Positions 60,561-64,000 of a DNA stretch of 64,000 nt are shown here, piece by piece. The notes beneath the pieces are model-generated. The model was not told the DNA's origin and searched no databases. It saw nothing but the letters and a program-made list of their open reading frames with translations. Positions within the stretch are counted from its first letter, which is position 1; every line of letters starts with the position of its first letter. Both the position numbers and the translations under genes were made by a program. Origin of the DNA: a virus; IMG/VR virus record IMGVR_UViG_3300029787_005452, positions 1-64,000 of that record; one strand, given 5' to 3'.

Positions 60561-61352
60561 CTATTCAACAAAATTCCACAAGCCTTTTTCGTCTCCTTGT
60601 AACATTAAATCAATTATGCATGCATCTATAGCTTTTCTTGTTGCAATTGAAACTCTTTCATTTCTAGCATAACCTATTTCAGCTTCACCATAATCATTAA
60701 ATTCACCCAAACCTAATTCATCAGTATCAAAATACTTAAAAAATGTTGCGCCGGCACTAACACTTAAAATAGTTTTACTTACTGTGGATGATAATAATAT
60801 TTGACCTGAATTAACACTAACAAATCTCATTGAAACTGTCACATTATCTTTTCTATATTGTTTTTGACCACCTATACCTAAGTAACTGGCACCAATACCA
60901 CCTGATACAATATTACTTTCATATGAAATAATTCCCCCCTCGACCAACATACCAGCAAATAATAAAGCTCCTAAATCTTCTTCTTTATCATTAAAAGATT
61001 TTCTATTAGTTTTAATAATATTTCTTTCGTTAAGTAAATTAGCAAGATTAGCTCTTTCAACCACTTTAAACCATTTACTATTACCAGCTTCTATTAATGA
61101 TTCTATAACCCAAGCTTCCCCACCTTGGGTAACTGCTGATGAAAAAGATGCATAATTATCAGCTGTCTTTCTTTGACCAGTTTTATCGTCAAAAGAATAA
61201 ACTGCAACAAATATAGGAGCTTCTTTTACTTCTTTCATATCCCCTTGTTCAATCATATAAGGTGGTTTTTGAACCCATGGAGGATTTTGTACAGGTGTCG
61301 ATACACAACCTACCATTAATAATAAACTTAAACTAATTAAAAATTTTATCAT
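60561..61352 (-). CDS. csgG: CsgG-like curli secretion channel lipoprotein
   Basis: A 263-residue lipoprotein: signal peptide with lipobox LMVGC (Cys16), then a mature part matching CsgG: PIFVAVYSFDDKTGQRK, VVERANLANLLNERNII, FAGMLVEGGIISYESN, GGIGASYLGIGG, VTVSMRFVSVNSGQILLSSTVSK (abridged), TILSVSAGATFF and a C-terminus LMLQGDEKGLWNF. CsgG forms the nonameric outer-membrane pore that exports curlin. It overlaps csgF by 4 nt (ATGA), so the two are translationally coupled. Confidence 0.96.
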   Translation of the reverse strand: MIKFLISLSLLLMVGCVSTPVQNPPWVQKPPYMIEQGDMKEVKEAPIFVAVYSFDDKTGQRKTADNYASFSSAVTQGGEAWVIESLIEAGNSKWFKVVERANLANLLNERNIIKTNRKSFNDKEEDLGALLFAGMLVEGGIISYESNIVSGGIGASYLGIGGQKQYRKDNVTVSMRFVSVNSGQILLSSTVSKTILSVSAGATFFKYFDTDELGLGEFNDYGEAEIGYARNERVSIATRKAIDACIIDLMLQGDEKGLWNFVE

Positions 61353-61813
61353 GGGGTCTCAGTTGCTGCTGGTGGTATGTATAAAGAACCTATTGGTATA
61401 ATAATACTTGTAGTCGAACCATCAGTTAAATCGTTTATAGTCAAATAAATTTGATCGTCAGCAGATTTATACCATGTTATAGTACTATTCTCAATCGAAA
61501 AAGTACCTGTCTCTAATCCATCATCAGCAAATAATTGCTCTGTAACTTGTTTAGCTAATTCAGAATAAATTCTAGCCTGCAAACTTGATAAAAATGTATT
61601 TACCGCTGATCGATCTTCAGCTAATTGAGCTTGCAATTCAGCTGATTCAATTTCATCTTCTATAGCTTTTTTTCTATTAAATGAAATTTGCTCTAAAGTT
61701 AATTTATGAGCAGAATAACCAATACCTGTAAATGTCGGTGATTTAAATTGAAATACTAATTCACTTCCTAATAAAGTTAATGGAAGTAACAAACATAGAA
61801 TAATCTTATTCAT
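61349..61813 (-). CDS. csgF: CsgF-like curli assembly factor
   Basis: A 154-residue secreted protein: signal peptide (NKIILCLLLPLTLLGS) then LVFQFKSPTFTG, the N-terminal motif by which CsgF inserts into the CsgG pore, a helical middle (FLSSLQARIYSELAKQV) and a beta C-terminus (TINDLTDGSTTSIIIPIG). CsgF extends the CsgG channel and links secretion to nucleation. It is the first gene of the operon, with a perfect TATAAATA upstream. Confidence 0.9.
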   Translation of the reverse strand: MNKIILCLLLPLTLLGSELVFQFKSPTFTGIGYSAHKLTLEQISFNRKKAIEDEIESAELQAQLAEDRSAVNTFLSSLQARIYSELAKQVTEQLFADDGLETGTFSIENSTITWYKSADDQIYLTINDLTDGSTTSIIIPIGSLYIPPAATETP

Positions 61814-61818
61814 AGAAT

Positions 61819-61826
61819 TATTTATA
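61819..61826 (-). promoter_or_regulatory. Late-type promoter TATAAATA of the curli-like operon
   Basis: Perfect TATAAATA ending 5 nt before the csgF ATG, identical in sequence and spacing to those of gp21 and the gene at 938. Confidence 0.72.
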
Positions 61827-61828
61827 TG

Positions 61829-62137
61829 TTACTTTGTCTTTTTCAATAATTCTTCTTCTTTTGCTTTAAACTCTTTTTCTAAAATTTCTCTTCTTTCTTT
61901 TTCTTGAAGTATCATTTTAAGTTTAATGTTTAAACGAATCATATCGTTATCTAACATTCTAACTTTATCTATTAAACCTATAAGAGTTTTTTTAGATGAT
62001 CCAATGGTAGGAGATATTTCTTTTGTAACCCATTGCCATACATAATATACAAAATAACCTAAACCTATTGCAGCTATAATTGGAAATCCAAAGTCATTAA
62101 CTAACTTTGAAAAGTGGTCTATCATTTGATCATTCAT
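61829..62137 (-). CDS. Small membrane protein with coiled-coil tail
   Basis: A 102-residue protein: a short N-terminus, one membrane helix (FPIIAAIGLGYFVYYVWQW), then a long charged helix (KKTLIGLIDKVRMLDNDMIRL and a KE-rich end). It is the third in a row of similar small membrane proteins, and directly upstream of csgF with 15 nt between, so it may share that transcription unit. Role unknown; holin-like or structural anchor. Confidence 0.6.
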   Translation of the reverse strand: MNDQMIDHFSKLVNDFGFPIIAAIGLGYFVYYVWQWVTKEISPTIGSSKKTLIGLIDKVRMLDNDMIRLNIKLKMILQEKERREILEKEFKAKEEELLKKTK

Positions 62138-62145
62138 ATTTTTTA

Positions 62146-62403
62146 TTATTTAGAAGCGAGACCACCACCCATTCTATTTTCTAAGAATTTTTTTATTTGC
62201 TCTAGTCGTGAACGGTGTACCATAAGCGTGTCCATTTGACTACTAATTCTTACATCATGGTAACCAAGTTGTTTTTTTAAATCGTCAATTTGTATTTGTT
62301 GTTCTTGTACTATTTGAGAATATTTATTTATATCTCTATCTAATAGATAAAAAGATGTTACTACAAGTAAACCTAATACGGTAAATATTATATTTTTTTT
62401 CAT
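62146..62403 (-). CDS. Small membrane coiled-coil protein
   Basis: An 85-residue protein with an N-terminal membrane helix (NIIFTVLGLLVVTSFYLL) and a heptad-rich helix (VQEQQIQIDDLKKQL; HRSRLEQIKKFLENR). The single N-terminal anchor plus periplasmic coiled coil is like an i-spanin, but no lipoprotein partner is beside it. It starts by overlap with the upstream stop. Confidence 0.6.
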   Translation of the reverse strand: MKKNIIFTVLGLLVVTSFYLLDRDINKYSQIVQEQQIQIDDLKKQLGYHDVRISSQMDTLMVHRSRLEQIKKFLENRMGGGLASK

Positions 62404-62684
62404 TAATCTTTTCTTGCGTCCTCCTTTCCTTCAGATGCTGCTATCCTATCTAAGTTTGGTTCAACATTAAATGCATGAGATATTAAAGTATCAATTTTAA
62501 CTATTTCATTAGTCATAACATCGACTCTATTTTGTAAACTTGCTATCATTCCTCCTAGACCAGCTACACCGCCTTTTACCCCGTTTAATATAAATTTTAA
62601 AATAATAAAAATAAATACACCACCAGATAATGCCCCTGCAATAGGAAAGCCAACCTCGGTAAGAAATCTAATAAAACCACTCAT
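62403..62684 (-). CDS. Small membrane protein
   Basis: A 93-residue protein with one Gly-rich membrane segment (GFPIAGALSGGVFIFIILKF) and an amphipathic remainder. The N-terminal EVGFPIAGAL is like DFGFPIIAAI in the protein at 61829, suggesting paralogy. ATAAATA precedes its ATG, so it starts a late unit that leads through two more membrane proteins towards csgF. Confidence 0.6.
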   Translation of the reverse strand: MSGFIRFLTEVGFPIAGALSGGVFIFIILKFILNGVKGGVAGLGGMIASLQNRVDVMTNEIVKIDTLISHAFNVEPNLDRIAASEGKEDARKD

Positions 62685-62764
62685 TAAAAATATTTATTAA
62701 AAATAACATGTTGAAATATATATTATTATAAGTAAATATAAAAGATAAATAATATACCGGGGAT

Positions 62765-63145
62765 ATGGAACAATTAATTTTACACTTGACAGGAGATTAC
62801 CTGTTACAGAGTGACTGGATGGCTCTTAATAAGATTAAAAATAGTAGGGCCGCAGCTACCCATGCTTTTGTATATTCATTACCATTTTTATTGTTACAAC
62901 CATCATGGGAAGCATGGTTTGTAATATTTTTTACACACTTTTTAATTGATCGTTTTGCTATTGCTAAATATATAGCATTTGCTAAAACTAAAATAGCTCC
63001 TAATAAATGGTGGCCATCATGGAAAGATTGTTCTGTAAATGGTTATAATAAAGATATACCTGTTTGGTTATCAACTTGGTTATTAATTATAACTGACAAT
63101 ACTATCCATCTTATTATAAATTACTTAGCTTTAAAGTATCTATAA
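62765..63145 (+). CDS. DUF3307-like membrane protein
   Basis: A 126-residue protein with LILHLTGDYLLQSDWMALNK, AATHAFVYSLPFLLL, FFTHFLIDRFAIAKYI and a C-terminal membrane segment (WLLIITDNTIHLIIN). The H-x-x-x-D and THFLIDR motifs match DUF3307 phage membrane proteins as I remember them. Function is not known. CCGGGGAT just before the ATG may be a weak ribosome-binding site. Confidence 0.75.
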   Translation: MEQLILHLTGDYLLQSDWMALNKIKNSRAAATHAFVYSLPFLLLQPSWEAWFVIFFTHFLIDRFAIAKYIAFAKTKIAPNKWWPSWKDCSVNGYNKDIPVWLSTWLLIITDNTIHLIINYLALKYL

Positions 63146-63170
63146 AAAAAGCCCTACCAAAGTAGAGCTT
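63144..63170 (-). terminator. Terminator after the 66-residue membrane protein
   Basis: On the minus strand AGCTCTACTTTGGTAGGGCT forms a CTAC/GTAG-based hairpin followed by TTTTTTT. It lies at the 3' end of the gene at 63197. Confidence 0.75.
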
Positions 63171-63196
63171 GTTATAATAATTAATTAATAATTAAA

Positions 63197-63397
63197 TTAT
63201 TTTTTTACAGTAGGTTTTCTACCTCTTTTTTTTGCAGTTGGCTTTGCCTTGCTTTTTAGTTCAGCTAATTCTTCTTCTGCTTTAGCAGCTAGCTCCTTAG
63301 CTTCAGTAACTAATAGATTGACTTTATCTAAATGTTTTCTTGCGACTAAAAGGCCAACAACAAAACCTACCACAAACGTTGCGATTAATGTTAACAT
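63197..63397 (-). CDS. Small membrane protein with basic tail
   Basis: A 66-residue protein from the ATG of MLTLIATF: one membrane helix (LIATFVVGFVVGLLVA), then a charged helix (EAKELAAKAEEELAELKSKA) and a basic AT-hook-like end (KKRGRKPTVKK). The tail R-G-R-K-P is the AT-hook core, so it may tether DNA or ribosomes to the membrane, but this is speculative. A longer frame from 63433 is possible. Confidence 0.55.
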   Translation of the reverse strand: MLTLIATFVVGFVVGLLVARKHLDKVNLLVTEAKELAAKAEEELAELKSKAKPTAKKRGRKPTVKK

Positions 63398-63432
63398 AAG
63401 AAAATTATTTAAACTAATTTTTATACATATCA

Positions 63433-63462
63433 ATAAAAAAAGCCACCTCTTTCGAGGTGACT
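63433..63462 (-). terminator. Terminator after the small hydrophobic gene
   Basis: Minus strand GTCACCTCGAAAGAGGTGGC forms a strong CACCTC/GAGGTG hairpin with a small loop, then TTTTTTA. It ends the unit with the gene at 63504. Confidence 0.85.
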
Positions 63463-63503
63463 TGAAAAATATTATAACTACCGCGGAGACTGTATAATAT
63501 TTT

Positions 63504-63731
63504 TTATTTCTTTAGTAATGCAACTAAAACAAAAAGAGCAACTAGCCCGATAAGACCGTTTTCTCCTCCTATAGAACCAACTAATGTGGTTATATTTCCA
63601 ATAACGTCTGCTCCAAAAAGAGCTCCTTTACCGAATAATATTTCAGCGAGTACACTAATAGAAACCAGTGCCACGCCTATGTCAGTGATAGCGGATGTAC
63701 CGCTTTTTATATATGTAATTATGTTATCCAT
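63504..63731 (-). CDS. Small hydrophobic protein, holin-like
   Basis: A 75-residue protein with two membrane segments (SAITDIGVALVSISVLAEIL, abridged; ENGLIGLVALFVLVALLKK) joined by a Gly-rich loop. Small two-span hydrophobic proteins next to phage lysis genes are often holins; I also cannot exclude a minor structural role. TTAAATA lies 7 nt before the ATG. Confidence 0.6.
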   Translation of the reverse strand: MDNIITYIKSGTSAITDIGVALVSISVLAEILFGKGALFGADVIGNITTLVGSIGGENGLIGLVALFVLVALLKK

Positions 63732-63771
63732 AGATAAGTATTTAATCTTCTCGCGGAGATTTTACTTATCT

Positions 63772-64000
63772 TTTGTTTTCCAGAAATATTCATCAGTGTC
63801 TCCTAAACGGTATTCAAAACCATTTTCAACTTGATAAAATTCAGTACTAACCATAAAATCAGGTGTTTTAGGAGTTTGAGGCGTTAATGAATTATCATAA
63901 ACTCTCATTCTATTATTAGGGTATAAAGCATACTGTCCATTTTCTAATTCAATAACATTAAACGATTTATGTTCTGCAGGTACTTCAGCTGTGGAATAAT
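63772..64000 (-). CDS. C-terminal part of a conserved phage protein, cut by the window end
   Basis: The frame enters from the right edge and stops at TAA, giving about 76 residues. ELENGQYALYPNNRMRVYDNSL and FYQVENGFEYRLGDTDEYFW resemble a small conserved protein of marine T4-like phages, function unknown to me. The start is outside the window. Confidence 0.7.

Noticed and set aside
1-64000. tRNA genes, CRISPR arrays, insertion sequences, integrase or attachment sites
   Set aside because: I looked for T-loop consensus, evenly spaced direct repeats, transposase or recombinase motifs and found none. Only a dedicated scan could exclude them fully.

Overview
The window is a 64 kb piece of an AT-rich, tailed dsDNA phage genome of the T4-like myovirus type. 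The T4-type head and neck genes can be read directly: portal (gp20), prohead protease (gp21), a gp68-like core peptide, scaffold (gp22), major capsid protein (gp23), neck protein (gp13), tail-sheath stabiliser (gp15), head-completion protein (gp4) and baseplate spike (gp5). Class I ribonucleotide reductase, Hsp20, small proteins familiar from marine cyanophages, very low GC and short spacers suggest a marine phage of a streamlined Gram-negative host. A SAR11 or methylotroph myophage would fit, but the host is an inference. I saw no tRNA, integrase, IS element or CRISPR array.

Layout. 1-31 kb: virion genes, mostly on the + strand, interrupted by minus-strand inserts. These include two structural genes with a group I intron (about 6.85-8.1 kb), a 7-deazaguanine DNA-modification set (TGT/DpdA-like, P-loop kinase, QueF; 21.3-23.6 kb), and a SemiSWEET-like transporter (27 kb). 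Very large fibre genes lie at 10.4-17.6 kb and 27.8-31 kb. 31-42 kb: minus-strand Hsp20, an outer-membrane-barrel-like protein, NrdB, ferredoxin, NrdA, small unknowns, a peptidoglycan-hydrolase-like protein, a DinG/XPD-like helicase, a GroES-like protein, a possible clamp-loader subunit and a DUF366-like protein. 42-53.2 kb: a 13-gene, tightly overlapping nucleotide-sugar and glycosyltransferase cassette. 53-56.8 kb: a small virion protein, a second NadR-like kinase, a RecB/Cas4-like nuclease, a superoxide dismutase and holin-like proteins. 56.8-61.8 kb: csgF, csgG, a curlin-like amyloid gene, a FecR-domain protein and a CHASE2 adenylate/guanylate cyclase in one operon. 61.8-64 kb: small membrane proteins.

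Two promoter classes recur and both abut the start codon. One is TTGAWN, a 16-17 nt spacer, TATAAT-like, 5-8 nt, then the start. The other is a T4-late-like TATAAATA followed by about 5 nt and the start. With transcription starting 6-8 nt after the -10 element, many mRNAs would be leaderless or nearly so, while operon-internal genes use Shine-Dalgarno sites or ATGA overlaps. The late-type element sits before csgF and again before the curlin gene, so the phage appears to express its curli-like system with virion genes. This cluster, coupled to a membrane cyclase, is the most striking content of the window.
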